Of a stretch of DNA of 64,000 bases, positions 27,502 through 35,350 are shown piece after piece. Within the stretch, counting starts at the first letter, position 1. Each line of letters begins with the position of its first letter. The stretch is taken from NCBI GenBank assembly GCA_963703235.1, contig OY969802.1, positions 372,001 through 436,000 of the forward strand. The letters run 5' to 3'. The notes below the pieces were generated by a model. That model worked only from the letters and a program-made list of their open reading frames with translations. It was not told the DNA's origin and searched no databases. The DNA is from VRUE01 sp963703235 (GTDB lineage Bacteria > Actinomycetota > Thermoleophilia > Solirubrobacterales > 70-9). The translations under genes and the position numbers were made by a program.

Positions 27502-27608
27502 CCGACTTCCACCACACCGGAGTGGGGTGAATCTCGGCTGCGCCGCGGCCAGCGAGCGCAGGATCTCGTTCAGAGGGTTGGCTCGAATTTCGGGTTCCTG
27601 CCTGAGCT

Positions 27609-27686
27609 TGTGCGGAACCGCACCTACCGAGCGGGCAGTGTGAGGGCGATCACTCTGCGGGCCGCGGAACCCCGCCACGGTTCCGC
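27609..27686 (+). promoter_or_regulatory. Structured 5' leader of the Rpf-like gene
   Basis: Two hairpins lie before the TTG start at 27689: GTGCGG/CCGCAC (27610-27623) and GCGGAACC/GGTTCCGC (27664-27671, 27679-27686), the latter enclosed by GTGAG/CTCAC that reaches into the coding start. Pairing would sequester the start codon. Rpf-type genes in actinobacteria are often under c-di-AMP riboswitches, but the conserved core of that riboswitch is not seen. Confidence 0.4.
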
Positions 27687-27688
27687 GC

Positions 27689-28201
27689 TTGCTCACAAAA
27701 CGCACATATTCAGCCCTCGTCTTTGTACTGCTCGTCGCCTTCCCCGCCGTCGCTTTGGCGGCCGCCGCCGACGACCCACGGCCGCGGAAGCGGCTCAACG
27801 CCCCCCGGATCGGGATTGCCGATGCGAAACCGGTCGCCGGTGGGCAGCTGATCGTCACCGCTGCGAACTTCGATCTCCAGATGCGTGTCGCAGCCCGCCG
27901 CATCCGCGCCGCCCGCCAGGCCCGCGAACGCCGCGAAGAACGCGAAGCCTTCGCCACCCTCCCCGGCGGCGTCTCAATGGCCACCCTGGAGGCCATCGCC
28001 AGCTGCGAGTCCGGCGGCAACCCAACCGCGATCTCCTCCGACGGCAGCTACCGCGGCAAGTACCAGTTCTCGTTCGAAACCTGGGCCTCCGTGGGCGGTT
28101 CCGGCGACCCCGCAGCTGCTTCCGAGCCGGAGCAGGATTACCGTGCCGGCTTGCTCTACGCGGCATCGGGCTCCAGCCCCTGGCCGGTCTGCGGTCAGTA
28201 G
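27689..28201 (+). CDS. Secreted resuscitation-promoting factor / transglycosylase-like protein
   Basis: The 170-residue product has an N-terminal signal peptide (KRTYSALVFVLLVAFPAVALA) and a C-terminal lysozyme-like domain (LEAIASCESGGNPTAIS, then YRGKYQFSFETWASVGG and the closing PWPVCGQ). The catalytic glutamate is in CESGGN and the domain cysteines are present. These are features of the transglycosylase-like domain of Rpf proteins, which cleave peptidoglycan and wake dormant actinobacteria. A basic linker of about 70 residues separates the signal from the domain. The TTG start lies against a leader hairpin. Confidence 0.85.
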   Translation: MLTKRTYSALVFVLLVAFPAVALAAAADDPRPRKRLNAPRIGIADAKPVAGGQLIVTAANFDLQMRVAARRIRAARQARERREEREAFATLPGGVSMATLEAIASCESGGNPTAISSDGSYRGKYQFSFETWASVGGSGDPAAASEPEQDYRAGLLYAASGSSPWPVCGQ

Positions 28202-28216
28202 GTCCCTCCCCCTACG

Positions 28217-29074
28217 ATGGCGCTGATGAACGAGGAGGCTGTCCCGGCGCCGGACCCGCAAGGCCCCCAGCGCAAGCCACCCGTTGAGGCCATAGCTGAG
28301 GCACGAGTCAGAGCCCCGACCCGCGGCAACCGCAAGCTGGAGAGCTTTCTCGACGCGGTGAACGGGGACGAACAGGTGCGCACCTGGTGGTACATGGCGC
28401 AGGTCCACGCCGAGCGGCTGGGGATGTCGGACCACTCCTGGGTCCACACCCAGATCGTCCTCAACATCGCCCTGAGGCTGCTGCGGCTATTGGTCAAGGC
28501 CGGCGTCGAGCCGGCCGTCGCCGCCGACCACGGGATGTCGGCGCGCGACGCCGAGGTCGTCGTCGCCGGTGGCGCCCTGCTGCACGACGTCGGCATGTCG
28601 ATCCACCGCGCCGACCACGAGGCGTACAGCCTCTTCCTTGCCGGGGGCGCCCTGGAGAGGCTGCTGGCCGATTGCTACTCGGAGCCGAAGCGGACGATCG
28701 TCGTCTCGGAGATCCTGCACGCGATCATCGGCCACCGCCGGCGGGGCGAGCCCTACACGCTCGAGGCGGGGGTGGTGCGAGTGGCCGACGCGCTCGACAT
28801 GGCCCAGGGTCGCACCCGGATCCCGCTGCAGGCCGGCCAGGAGGGGATCCACTCGATCTCGGCCGCGGCGATCGACGAGGTGCGGATCGAGGTCGGGGAG
28901 GAGCGGCCGGTGCGGATCGAGATCGAACTCAACAACTCCGCCGGGATCTTCCAGGTCGACGACCTGCTGGCGACCAAGATCCGCGGCACGCCGCTCGAGG
29001 GGCGGGTCGAGGTCGTCGCCAAGATCGAGGGAGAGACGGAGAAGCGGCTACTCAGCGGCTTCCGGCTGACCTAG
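28217..29074 (+). CDS. HD-domain metal-dependent phosphohydrolase
   Basis: The 285-residue protein has the HD signature: WVHTQIVLNIAL (first His), GGALLHDVGMS (His-Asp pair), HRADHEAY, IGHRR and RVADALDMAQGRTRIP (last Asp). A C-terminal beta-rich region of about 90 residues resembles the tail of other HD hydrolases acting on nucleotides. The substrate is unknown; regulatory nucleotides are possible. The first 45 residues are proline/alanine-rich and probably disordered. The C-terminus overlaps the next, converging gene by four bases. Confidence 0.82.
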   Translation: MALMNEEAVPAPDPQGPQRKPPVEAIAEARVRAPTRGNRKLESFLDAVNGDEQVRTWWYMAQVHAERLGMSDHSWVHTQIVLNIALRLLRLLVKAGVEPAVAADHGMSARDAEVVVAGGALLHDVGMSIHRADHEAYSLFLAGGALERLLADCYSEPKRTIVVSEILHAIIGHRRRGEPYTLEAGVVRVADALDMAQGRTRIPLQAGQEGIHSISAAAIDEVRIEVGEERPVRIEIELNNSAGIFQVDDLLATKIRGTPLEGRVEVVAKIEGETEKRLLSGFRLT

Positions 29075-29328
29075 CCGTAGCGCTGCAAGTCGGCGCGGCG
29101 CATTTCCTTGCGCTTCTCGAGCCGGCCCTGGATCAGCGAGAGGCCGATGACCAGGACCGCGAAGAAGGCGATCACGCCGAAGCAGAAGAAGGTGACGGTC
29201 TTGTCGGTGACCGGCCCGGCCAGGCCGGCGCCGTTGTCGGCTACGGCCGCCGGCGCCACCGCCACCAGCACCGTGAGCGCCGCTGCCAAGGCAGCGGCGA
29301 AGCGGTGGGTGCGCGAAGGGTCGACCAT
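29071..29328 (-). CDS. Small membrane protein with signal sequence
   Basis: The 85-residue product has an N-terminal hydrophobic segment with possible cleavage after AVA (near residue 30), a short GAGLAGPV loop and a second membrane helix (FFCFGVIAFFAVLVIGLSL), then a basic RLEKRKEMRRADLQRYG tail in the cytoplasm. No enzyme motif is seen. A TAAATT about nine bases before the ATG suggests a leaderless transcript. Conserved small two-helix proteins of this shape are common in actinobacteria, but I cannot name it. Confidence 0.6.
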   Translation of the reverse strand: MVDPSRTHRFAAALAAALTVLVAVAPAAVADNGAGLAGPVTDKTVTFFCFGVIAFFAVLVIGLSLIQGRLEKRKEMRRADLQRYG

Positions 29329-29348
29329 CGGAGTGGCAATTTAGCGAA

Positions 29349-29446
29349 AGAGCCGGGTGTCCCCCTCCGGGAGCATTGGAGCCCTCCCCGGCAAGGACCC
29401 TCGAGGCCGCAGCTATGCGGGCTCCCGGAGGGGGACACCCGGCTCT
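29349..29446. repeat. 26-bp perfect palindrome in a divergent promoter region
   Basis: Arms 29349-29374 and 29421-29446 are exact reverse complements; the 46-base interior has its own CCGCA/TGCGG hairpin. It lies between the putative -10 of the minus-strand gene (TAAATT, 29343-29338) and that of uppP (TAGGAT, 29452-29457). The arm motif GGGTGTCCCCCTC recalls the arms of family 1 copies B and D, but the conserved inner stem is lacking. Confidence 0.8.
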
Positions 29447-29466
29447 GCACCTAGGATGCTCCGCCA

Positions 29467-30303
29467 ATGGATTGGTGGGAAGCCATCCTCCTCGGCGCGG
29501 TCGAGGGGTTCACCGAGTTCCTGCCGATCTCCAGCACCGGCCACCTGACCATCCTCGAGCGGCTGCTCGGTTACTCGACCGACGACCCCGACATCACCGC
29601 CTTCACGGCAATCATCCAGGTCGGAGCCGTGGCCGCCACCCTCTTGTTTCTGCGCCGCGACATCGCCAGGATGGCCGTCGCCTGGTGGCGGGGACTGAGG
29701 AGCCCGCCCGAGCGCGGCACCCGCGATTACCGCTTCGCCTGGGCGGTGATCCTCGGATCGATCCCGATCGCGATCGTCGGCCTCGCCTTCAAGGAGGAGA
29801 TAGAGACGACGCTGAGGAGCCTCTGGTTCGTGGGCAGCGCCCTGATCCTCTGGAGCGGCGTGATGTGGTTCGCCGACAGCCGGGCGACGCAGGAGCGGCA
29901 CGAGGACGACGTCACCTGGCGCGACACGCTGATCATCGGCCTCGTCCAGTGCCTGGCCCTGATTCCGGGCGTCTCGCGCTCCGGGGCGACGATGTCCGCG
30001 GGGCTGTTGCGCGGGATCGATCGCGTCGCGGTCACCCGGCTCTCGTTCTTTCTCTCGATTCCGGCGCTGACCGGCGCCGGCATCCTGCAGACGATCACCG
30101 AGTTCGACAACGTCTCCGGCGGAGTCGGGTGGGGCCCGACCATCGTCGCCACCCTGGTCAGCTTCGCTGTCGCCTTGCTTGCCGTCTCCTGGCTGCTGCG
30201 CTACATCGCCCGCCACGACTACTCGATCTTCATCGTCTACCGAGTCGCCTTGGGTGCCTTCGTCTTGGCGCTGGTGGCGAGCGGGGCGGTTGCGCCCGTT
30301 TGA
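29467..30303 (+). CDS. uppP: Undecaprenyl-diphosphatase, BacA/UppP type
   Basis: The 278-residue membrane enzyme recycles the undecaprenyl carrier for peptidoglycan synthesis and gives bacitracin resistance when abundant. The family signature EAILLGAVEGFTEFLPISS with TGHL, and the second repeat LIPGVSRSGATM, are intact, with about eight membrane segments. TAGGAT at 29452-29457 lies nine bases before the ATG, with no Shine-Dalgarno, suggesting a leaderless mRNA. An 11-bp GC-rich hairpin follows the stop. Confidence 0.96.
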   Translation: MDWWEAILLGAVEGFTEFLPISSTGHLTILERLLGYSTDDPDITAFTAIIQVGAVAATLLFLRRDIARMAVAWWRGLRSPPERGTRDYRFAWAVILGSIPIAIVGLAFKEEIETTLRSLWFVGSALILWSGVMWFADSRATQERHEDDVTWRDTLIIGLVQCLALIPGVSRSGATMSAGLLRGIDRVAVTRLSFFLSIPALTGAGILQTITEFDNVSGGVGWGPTIVATLVSFAVALLAVSWLLRYIARHDYSIFIVYRVALGAFVLALVASGAVAPV

Positions 30304-30323
30304 GCGAAAGCCGGCCGAGAAAA

Positions 30324-30354
30324 GCAAACGGCCCGGGGCAGGCGGGCCGTTTGC
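30324..30354 (+). terminator. Probable uppP terminator hairpin
   Basis: GCAAACGGCCC (30324-30334) and GGGCCGTTTGC (30344-30354) form an 11-bp stem with a 9-base loop, 20 bases after the uppP stop. No T-run follows, as is common in high-GC actinobacteria. Confidence 0.65.
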
Positions 30355-30409
30355 GGACGAGAGAGGAGTCTCGTGAGGGCTCCATCCTGCCGCGGTGGCT
30401 CCGCGCCGG

Positions 30410-30511
30410 CGTGAACATCCGATGAACCTGCGGTGAACATCCGGATAAGCGAAAAACCAGCTCGACCGACCCGCAAATTGCGTAATCGGCTGTAAAAATC
30501 CTGTGAACGCA
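30410..30511 (-). promoter_or_regulatory. Two Pho-box-like arrays upstream of the response regulator gene
   Basis: On the minus strand, GTTCA recurs at exact 11-bp steps: three units at 30411-30438 (TGAAC on the plus strand at 30412, 30423 and 30434) and two at 30491-30507 (TGTAAA and TGTGAA, 11 apart). Period and sequence match the PhoP boxes of Streptomyces (GTTCACC-type) and Bacillus (TTNACA). They lie 110-210 bp before the regulator gene, pointing to autoregulation. The intergenic stretch 30304-30618 holds otherwise only the terminator and a TACAAT at 30546-30551 as a possible -10. Confidence 0.65.
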
Positions 30512-30618
30512 GGAGATTCGACCCCAATCCGACGGACGTGCGGCATACAATCGCCGCGTCAGACGGGTAAGGGCAGCGTCTCGCAGAAGTGCCCGTCCAC
30601 CATAATTGCGCCGCAAAC

Positions 30619-31413
30619 GTGAACGCACAGCAGACCATCAGGCTCGCGGTAATCGACGACGACAGCGGTTTCGTGACCGTGCTGGCGAAGCGCACCGAAG
30701 CTGCGGGCTGGCAGCAGCGCACCCTGGCCGGTGGGATCCCCCCCGAGGAGCTGGTGGCGATGAAGCTGAACGCGCTGCTGATCGACCCCTCCGTCCTCGG
30801 CGAGGACGCCTGGGCCTACCTGGAGCAGGTCTGCGGGATGCTGCCGGACCTCGGCGTGGTCGTCTGCTCCGGCCGCTCCACCGTCGCCCAGCGGGTGCGC
30901 GGACTGCGCCTCGGGGTCGACGACTGGATCGCCAAGCCCTGCCACCCCGAAGAGGCGATCGCCCGCATCGAAGCCGTCTCGCGTCGTCGCCGCCGCGCCC
31001 GGCCGCAGGCCGAAGCAGGCCCGGTCGTCGCCGGCGAGCTGGAGATCCGCTCCGACCGCTTCCAGGCCTTCGTCGGCGGCACCAGCCTCGACCTCACGCG
31101 GCGCGAGTTCGAGCTGCTGCAGTTGCTCGCCGACGCCCGCGGCCAGGTGCTCGAGCGCGAGGCCATCTACCAGCGGGTCTGGGGCTACGCGATGGCCCAC
31201 GGCGATCGCTCGGTCGACGTCTTCATCCGCAAGCTGCGCCAGAAGCTGGAGAAGCTCTCGCCCGGCTGGAGCTACATCCACACCCACTTCGGCGTCGGCT
31301 ATCGCTTCGATCCCGAGCCGCTCGACGGCGTCGCTGTCGAAGCCCCGGTTGGCGAACCGACCGCTGCCGAGGCGCCTGAGCCGACTCCGGCTCCCAGCAC
31401 CGCTGCCGCGTAG
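30619..31413 (+). CDS. OmpR/PhoB-type response regulator
   Basis: The 264-residue regulator has a receiver domain (acidic pocket VIDDDSGF, phospho-acceptor Asp in ALLIDPSVLG, Ser in VVVCSGRS, Lys in WIAKPCHP). It continues with a winged-helix domain (LTRREFELLQLLADARGQVLER, VWGYAMAHGDRSVDVFIRKLRQKLE, THFGVGYRF). A 35-residue Pro/Ala-rich tail follows. Adjacent pst genes and Pho boxes mark it as the PhoB/PhoP regulator of phosphate starvation. No histidine kinase gene is in the window. GTG 30619 is chosen because the domain starts eight residues later. Confidence 0.9.
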   Translation: MNAQQTIRLAVIDDDSGFVTVLAKRTEAAGWQQRTLAGGIPPEELVAMKLNALLIDPSVLGEDAWAYLEQVCGMLPDLGVVVCSGRSTVAQRVRGLRLGVDDWIAKPCHPEEAIARIEAVSRRRRRARPQAEAGPVVAGELEIRSDRFQAFVGGTSLDLTRREFELLQLLADARGQVLEREAIYQRVWGYAMAHGDRSVDVFIRKLRQKLEKLSPGWSYIHTHFGVGYRFDPEPLDGVAVEAPVGEPTAAEAPEPTPAPSTAAA

Positions 31414-31433
31414 CGCGCCAAAGCGTTTCGCCT

Positions 31434-31461
31434 TTTACATCTTCTTTACATCCTCGATACA
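31434..31461 (+). promoter_or_regulatory. Pho-box-like repeats upstream of pstS
   Basis: TTTACA at 31434, TTTACA at 31445 and GATACA at 31456 recur at exactly 11-bp spacing on the plus strand, 96-123 bp before pstS. This is the Bacillus PhoP consensus TTNACA with 5-bp gaps. Confidence 0.7.
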
Positions 31462-31556
31462 GGCGAGTAACAAGCTGCGCACATGCCGCTGAGAGGGTGG
31501 CGCCAGGATCGGCCCCGCGGGCCGAGATCGCGTCAAGCAAACGAGAAGGAGAAAGC

Positions 31557-32507
31557 GTGACTAGCTCTAGGTGGCTCATGGTCATCGCCTCCGTTTCCGT
31601 CCTCGCCCTCGGCGTGGCGGCATGCGGCGACGACGAATCGTCGGGCAGCAGCGGTGGCGACTTGTCGGGATCGATTCGGATCGACGGGTCGAGCACGGTT
31701 GCTCCGCTCACCGCGGCGGTCGCGGAGGAATTCGAAGCGGAAAATCCCAGCGTCAAGGTGGCAGTGGGCACTTCGGGCACCGGCGGCGGTTTCGAAAAGT
31801 TCTGCGCCGGCGAGACCGACATCTCCGACGCCTCCCGGGCGATCGAGCCCGAAGAGGTCAGCGCCTGCAAAAAAGAGGGGATCGACTACGAGGAGGTCCG
31901 GGTCGCGACCGACGCGCTGACGGTGGTCGTCAACCCCGAGAACCCGGTCAACTGCCTCACGGTCGACCAGCTGGGCGCGATCTGGGGGCCCGACTCGGAG
32001 CTCTCCAGCTGGAGCCAGATCCCCGGTCTGGAAGAGGAATTCGACGAGGAGCTGGCGCTGTACGGACCCGGCACGGACTCCGGCACCTTCGACTACTTCA
32101 CCGAGGAAGTCAACGGTGAAGAGGGTGCGTCCCGCAAGGACTACAACAACGTCGGCGAGAACGACAACTCCACGGTGACGGGCGTGCAGGGCTCGCCCGG
32201 CGGGATGGGCTACTTCGGCTTCTCCTTCTACCAGGAGAACGAAGACACCCTGAAGGCGCTCGAAGTCGACGGCGGCAAAGGCTGCGTCGCGCCCTCGGCC
32301 GAAACGGCCCAGAGCGACGAATACGTGCCGCTGAGCCGGCCGCTCCTCATCTACCCGAGTGCCGAGGCGCTGAAGAAGCCGGAGGTGAAGGCGTTCGTCG
32401 ACTTCTACCTCGACAACGTCGGCGACGTCGCCGAAGTAGTCGGCTTCATCCCGCTGACCGAAGAGCAGCTGAAGGCCTCGAAGAACGCGACCGCCAAGCT
32501 GGGCTAG
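31557..32507 (+). CDS. pstS: Phosphate ABC transporter substrate-binding lipoprotein
   Basis: The 316-residue lipoprotein has a signal ending in the lipobox LGVAAC (Cys 23), so it is anchored outside the membrane. Phosphate-binding segments IRIDGSSTVAPLT, GTSGTGGGFEKFC and YGPGTDSGTFDYF are typical of PstS. It captures phosphate for PstCAB. GTG 31557 follows the Shine-Dalgarno AGAAGGAG. The gene heads the pstSCAB-phoU operon and carries Pho-box-like repeats in its promoter, so expression under phosphate limitation is expected. Confidence 0.96.
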   Translation: MTSSRWLMVIASVSVLALGVAACGDDESSGSSGGDLSGSIRIDGSSTVAPLTAAVAEEFEAENPSVKVAVGTSGTGGGFEKFCAGETDISDASRAIEPEEVSACKKEGIDYEEVRVATDALTVVVNPENPVNCLTVDQLGAIWGPDSELSSWSQIPGLEEEFDEELALYGPGTDSGTFDYFTEEVNGEEGASRKDYNNVGENDNSTVTGVQGSPGGMGYFGFSFYQENEDTLKALEVDGGKGCVAPSAETAQSDEYVPLSRPLLIYPSAEALKKPEVKAFVDFYLDNVGDVAEVVGFIPLTEEQLKASKNATAKLG

Positions 32508-32528
32508 GCGAGACCGAGGCACGTCGCA

Positions 32529-33491
32529 GTGGACGCGAGGACCGGGGCCGGAGCCGCTGGGGACCTGCCCCGTCGGCTCCAGGCTCCCGGTCCGCGCTAT
32601 GGCGAGAAGGCGATCCAGGGCCTTCTCGCCCTCTGCGGCATCCTCTCCGTCCTCACCACGACGGCGATCGTCGTCTCTCTGATCGGGCCGACGATCGGCT
32701 TCTTCGAGGTCGTCCCGGCCGACGAGTTTCTCTTCGGCATCGACTGGACGCCGCAGTTCGAGCCGCCCAGCTTCGGCGTCTTGGCGACCGTCGCCGGCAC
32801 CCTCAACGTCGTGCTTTGGGGGATGCTGTTCGCGATCCCGGTCGGCCTCGGCGCGGCGATCTACCTGAGCGAGTATGCGGCGCCACGGGTGCGCAAGACG
32901 GTCAAGCCGGTGCTCGAGATCCTCGCCGGCATCCCCACCGTGGCGATCGGGTTCTTCGCTGCCAGCTTCATCCTGCCGGAGATCATCGTTCCCCTTTGGC
33001 CGGGCGACTTCCTCGGCGGGGCGGCGGGCAAGCCATTCATGGCGCTTGCCGCCGGCCTCGGCGTCGGGCTGATGATCGTGCCGATCATCGCCTCGATCTC
33101 CGAGGACGCGATGTCGGCCGTGCCGCACGGGCTGCGCGAAGGCGCCTACGCGATCGGCGCGACCAAGATGAAGGTCGCGACCCGCGTCGTCTTCCCGGCG
33201 GCGCTCTCGGGGATCGTCGCCTCGATCGTGCTGGCGATCTCGCGCGCCGTCGGCGAGACGATGATCGTCCTTCTCGCCGCTGGCTCGACCCCCAACTTCA
33301 CCTTCCTCCCGAACGAGGCGGTGCAGACGATGACCGCCTACATCGGCGTCACCGCGACCGGCGACATCTCGACCGGCTCGCTCGACTACAAATCGGTCTT
33401 CGCGGTCGGCACGGTGCTGTTCGTTATGACGCTGGCGATGAACATGGTCAGCATCCGCCTCGTCCGCAAGTACCGCGAGGTCTACGAGTGA
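32529..33491 (+). CDS. pstC: Phosphate ABC transporter permease PstC
   Basis: The 320-residue permease has six membrane segments and the ABC-coupling loop (DAMSAVPHGLREGAYAIGATK, then the conserved AISRAVGETM). The N-terminal 20 residues are a cytoplasmic proline/glycine-rich stretch. PstC and PstA form the channel fed by PstS. It starts at GTG 21 bases after pstS and shares its stop with the pstA start (TGATG), so translation is coupled. Confidence 0.95.
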   Translation: MDARTGAGAAGDLPRRLQAPGPRYGEKAIQGLLALCGILSVLTTTAIVVSLIGPTIGFFEVVPADEFLFGIDWTPQFEPPSFGVLATVAGTLNVVLWGMLFAIPVGLGAAIYLSEYAAPRVRKTVKPVLEILAGIPTVAIGFFAASFILPEIIVPLWPGDFLGGAAGKPFMALAAGLGVGLMIVPIIASISEDAMSAVPHGLREGAYAIGATKMKVATRVVFPAALSGIVASIVLAISRAVGETMIVLLAAGSTPNFTFLPNEAVQTMTAYIGVTATGDISTGSLDYKSVFAVGTVLFVMTLAMNMVSIRLVRKYREVYE

Positions 33492-34429
33492 TGGGCGCCA
33501 TGGGAGGCGCGCCCAGCGAGCGCACCCGCCTCGCCACCGCGGGAGCGCGTGCCACGGTCGCCGCGATGCTAGGCAACCAGCCGCGGCGGGACGTCGTCCT
33601 CAACACTGCCTTCGCGGGGCTGCTGCTGCTCGCGATTCTGGTCTCGCTGGCGGGCCTGATCGCGCTGCTGGCCCAGGCGCTCGCCAAGGGCGCACCGGCG
33701 CTCAGCGCCGATCTGTTCACGGAGGGGCCGTCGGCGATCAACCCGGCCAGCGCCGGCTTCCGGCCGGCGATCCTCGGCTCGCTGCAGCTGATCGCCGGGG
33801 TGATCCTCTTCGTCGTCCCGGTAGGGGTCGGCGCAGCGATCTACCTCGAGGAGTACGCCGACAAGACGAAATGGTGGAACCGGCTGATCGAGGTCAACAT
33901 CCAGAACCTCGCCGCCGTACCCTCGATCATCTACGGCATCCTCGGCCTCGCCTTCATCGTGCGGGGGCCGCTCGACCTCGGCTTCGTCCTCGCCGCCGGC
34001 TCGCTCACCCTGGCGCTGCTGGTGCTGCCGGTGGTGATCATCGCCGGCCGCGAGGCGATCCGGGCTGTCCCCGACTCGATTCGCCAGGGCTCGCTGGCGC
34101 TCGGGGCGACCAAATGGCAGACGATCCGCCGCCAGGTGCTGCCCGCTGCGGTGCCGGGAATCGCGACCGGTGTGATCCTCGCTGTCTCGCGCGCCCTCGG
34201 CGAGGCGGCGCCGCTGCTCCTGGTCGGGGCGACCTTCTTCGTCAGGTTCGACCCGACCCCGTTCTCCGAGTACGCGGCGCTGCCCGTGCAGATCTTCCAG
34301 TACGCGGTTCTTTCCAAAGAGGAGTTCCAGGCGCTGGCAGCGGCCGGGATCATTGTGATGCTGGTCGTTCTGCTGGCGATGAACTCGTTCGCGATCTGGC
34401 TACGAAATCGTTACGAGCAGAGATGGTAG
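33491..34429 (+). CDS. pstA: Phosphate ABC transporter permease PstA
   Basis: The 312-residue permease has the PstA segments NLAAVPSIIYGILGLAF, GREAIRAVPDSIRQGSLALGATKWQTI and AVSRALGEAAPLLLVGA, with six membrane helices after a 35-residue cytoplasmic leader. It pairs with PstC. Its ATG overlaps the pstC stop by one base. pstB follows after ten bases. Confidence 0.95.
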   Translation: MGAMGGAPSERTRLATAGARATVAAMLGNQPRRDVVLNTAFAGLLLLAILVSLAGLIALLAQALAKGAPALSADLFTEGPSAINPASAGFRPAILGSLQLIAGVILFVVPVGVGAAIYLEEYADKTKWWNRLIEVNIQNLAAVPSIIYGILGLAFIVRGPLDLGFVLAAGSLTLALLVLPVVIIAGREAIRAVPDSIRQGSLALGATKWQTIRRQVLPAAVPGIATGVILAVSRALGEAAPLLLVGATFFVRFDPTPFSEYAALPVQIFQYAVLSKEEFQALAAAGIIVMLVVLLAMNSFAIWLRNRYEQRW

Positions 34430-34439
34430 GTGGGCTAGG

Positions 34440-35342
34440 GTGCGTGATCAGATGACGCATGACGAGAGCAGGGCAGGGACGGGGCGGCAGACCCGGGAAG
34501 AAGCGGCGGAGCGGGCGGCGATCGCGGTGCGGCCGGGGGAGTTCAACCACAGCGCCGGCAAGCGGGAGAAGGTCTTCGAGCTGAAGGGCGTCGGCGTCGA
34601 CTACAGCGGCGCCGCGGCGGTCAAGGACATCACGCTGGACATCCGCCGCAACGACGTCACGGCGCTGATCGGCCCCTCGGGCTGCGGCAAGAGCACGTTG
34701 CTGCGCTGCCTCAACCGCATGAACGACCTGATCCCCGGCGCCTCGGTGCACGGCGAGCTGCTCTACCACGGCGAGGACCTCTACGGCTCCGGGGTTGACC
34801 CGATCCAGGTCCGCAAGCTGATCGGCATGGTCTTCCAGAAGCCGAACCCCTTCCCGAAGTCGATCTACGACAACGTCGCTTTCGGCCCGCGCGTCCTCGG
34901 CCGCAAGGAGGGCCTCGACGAGACGGTCGAGGGGGCCCTGCGCAGCGCCGCGCTCTGGGACGAGGTCAAGGACCGTCTGCAGGACAACGCCTTCGGCCTC
35001 TCCGGCGGCCAGCAGCAGCGGCTCTGTATCGCCCGCTGCATCGCCGTGCACCCGGACACGATCCTGATGGACGAGCCCTGCTCGGCCCTCGACCCGATCT
35101 CGACCGGCAAGATCGAGGACCTGATGGTCGAGCTGAAGGAGGAGTTCTCGATCGTCATCGTCACCCACAACATGCAGCAGGCGGCGCGTGTCTCGGACCG
35201 CACCGCCTTCCTGATGGTCGAGCTGGACGCCGACGAGGACAACCGCTGGGGCCGGCTGGTCGAGTACGACGAAACCGAGAAGATCTTCACCAACCCCTCC
35301 GACCGGCGCACCGAGGACTACGTCTCCGGCAAGGTCGGGTGA
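34440..35342 (+). CDS. pstB: Phosphate ABC transporter ATPase PstB
   Basis: The 300-residue ATPase has Walker A GPSGCGKST, the PstB-specific LRCLNRMNDLIPGA and FQKPNPFPKSIYDNVAFGPR, signature LSGGQQQRLCIAR and Walker B ILMDEPCSALDPIST. An N-terminal extension of about 45 residues rich in charged residues is longer than usual. The start may be GTG 34440 or ATG 34452. It energises phosphate uptake and, with PhoU, relays phosphate status. Confidence 0.96.
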   Translation: MRDQMTHDESRAGTGRQTREEAAERAAIAVRPGEFNHSAGKREKVFELKGVGVDYSGAAAVKDITLDIRRNDVTALIGPSGCGKSTLLRCLNRMNDLIPGASVHGELLYHGEDLYGSGVDPIQVRKLIGMVFQKPNPFPKSIYDNVAFGPRVLGRKEGLDETVEGALRSAALWDEVKDRLQDNAFGLSGGQQQRLCIARCIAVHPDTILMDEPCSALDPISTGKIEDLMVELKEEFSIVIVTHNMQQAARVSDRTAFLMVELDADEDNRWGRLVEYDETEKIFTNPSDRRTEDYVSGKVG

Positions 35343-35350
35343 GGAGGCCG

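Noticed and set aside
27505..27600. c-di-AMP (ydaO) riboswitch before the Rpf-like gene
   Set aside because: GGGGTGAATC is present, but the conserved CGTCAGCTAACC-GGTAGGCG core and the AGGGAC segment are not, so it is listed only as a structured leader.
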